Shown: positions 63,065-64,000 of the stretch, in pieces
Position numbering within the stretch: the stretch's first letter is position 1
Layout of the letters: each line of letters starts with the position of its first letter
Assembly (NCBI RefSeq): GCF_964204645.1
Contig: NC_134026.1
Coordinates: 9,869,450-9,933,449 of the forward strand
DNA: 64,000 nucleotides
Direction: 5' to 3'
Source of the DNA: Tubulanus polymorphus
Lineage: Eukaryota > Nemertea > Palaeonemertea > Tubulaniformes > Tubulanidae
Notes under the pieces: generated by a model
The model's database searches: none
What the model was told of the DNA's origin: nothing
The model's input: the letters and a program-made list of their open reading frames with translations, nothing else
Translations under genes and position numbers: made by a program

Positions 63065-64000
63065 GTATTTTGCTTGAACTGTCTTGCATAATTTTGTTTT
63101 CAGTGACATTAATCATTGGCTGGATGAAGTAGCGTGGGATATGGTTTTCGTTGCATGGTATCTGCATCTGCGTGGAGTTTGCGTCACTGCAATAACTAAA
63201 ACACCAATTAAGATAAATCCTAAATTTTTCACGTTATGTGTATAGTGGCATGGATATGAACCCTCTTTAATTTGAAAGTAGCCGAATAGCAGCCATTTTT
63301 GATTCCAAAAATGTGAATTTTGACCTAAAACTGTGAATGTATTTTATGTAGAGCATTGATCTTTCCCATGAGAATTCTAAATACCATCTGACCCATGGGG
63401 TGAGCATACGGCATGGTGCTCTTCACCTCTTAAAGAGGATGCAATGAAATCTTATGGGAAAAATATATTTTACTAATATATTTTTCTCTTGGAATAAGTG
63501 ATTAGAATTTTTCAAGGTTTTGTGTCTATCATTGCTTTTTTTTATATGGATTAAGAAGTCCTTAAAATCTAGTATCAACAGTGGCCCAGGACCAAAATAA
63601 AACAAATCAAGATTTTTAGTGATCGAAGCGATATAATCAAAATGCTTCACGAATGCACTCGTGGTTTAGTTCAGTTTCAAAGCTGGATCACATCAAAAAC
63701 ATGGTATAAGTACATATAGACATAAGTGCCATATGCCAATGGATACGATTAGTTAATGCAACTCCCAACAGAACTATGAAAGCACCAAACAAGGTAAATC
63801 AGTACTTTTTACGTGGTAGTGTGGATCCACATATCCCGGATTGTGCTTCTTCAAAATAGTCATGTGTTAAAAACTGATAGAAATTATTTGGTGAAATATT
63901 TGTGCGCTTCCGAGTGCGACATTTAAACTAGCAAGGCAGAAACCCGTTGTCGCTGCTTTGCAGCTATATTTCAATTTTTATAGGTACCTATGAATATTTT
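63065..64000. other. receptor intron following exon 12, window end
   Basis: It begins with the donor GTATTT after exon 12. No further exon was recognised before 64000. It contains a copy of the AACCCGTTGTCGCTGCTTTG end motif at 63943-63970. Confidence 0.5.

Overview
This is a window of an animal nuclear genome. It is AT-rich, with long introns, GT-AG splice sites and many interspersed repeats. The genes (a SoxF factor, PPP1R42, WDR36 and a gp130-like cytokine receptor), the Penelope-type element, the tRNA-derived SINE-like units and words such as TACATGTA and TAGGCCTA suggest a marine invertebrate bilaterian. I cannot fix the phylum from the sequence.

Layout. 119-1041 (+): last coding exon of a SoxF-group HMG-box gene, entering the window in mid-gene. 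4005-18459 (-): complete eight-exon PPP1R42 (LRRC67), whose last exon lies beyond an 8-kb intron. 18460-22988: a 4.5-kb region between divergent genes, with a tandem TCTCGCGCGAGA repeat near PPP1R42, an unexplained CpG-richer block and a LINE 3' fragment. 23010-39163 (+): complete twenty-exon WDR36/UTP21. 40066 to beyond 63064 (+): the extracellular part of a gp130/Domeless-like class I cytokine receptor (signal peptide, Ig domain, cytokine-binding module, three more fibronectin III domains). Its transmembrane and cytoplasmic exons lie beyond the window. All exon chains were built by hand from splice sites, reading phase and recognised protein families. For PPP1R42 and WDR36 the exon lengths add up to one open frame.

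The genes do not form a pathway: a developmental transcription factor, a centrosome-associated PP1 regulator, a ribosome-biogenesis factor and an immune/growth receptor. The most unusual material is in the introns. One repeat family of about 154-bp units carries a CTCF-like core (CCACCAGGGGGCG) in almost every unit and occurs in WDR36 intron 13 and receptor introns 2 and 3. In two places it is nested inside other terminal-inverted-repeat elements in the same order. A pair of inverted LINE and TTCGAA-rich repeats brackets the four receptor exons that encode the cytokine-binding module. A piggyBac-type TTAA MITE, a Penelope endonuclease remnant with a hammerhead-like hairpin, and several MITE and SINE families are also present. 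No CRISPR array, operon or prokaryotic feature is present.
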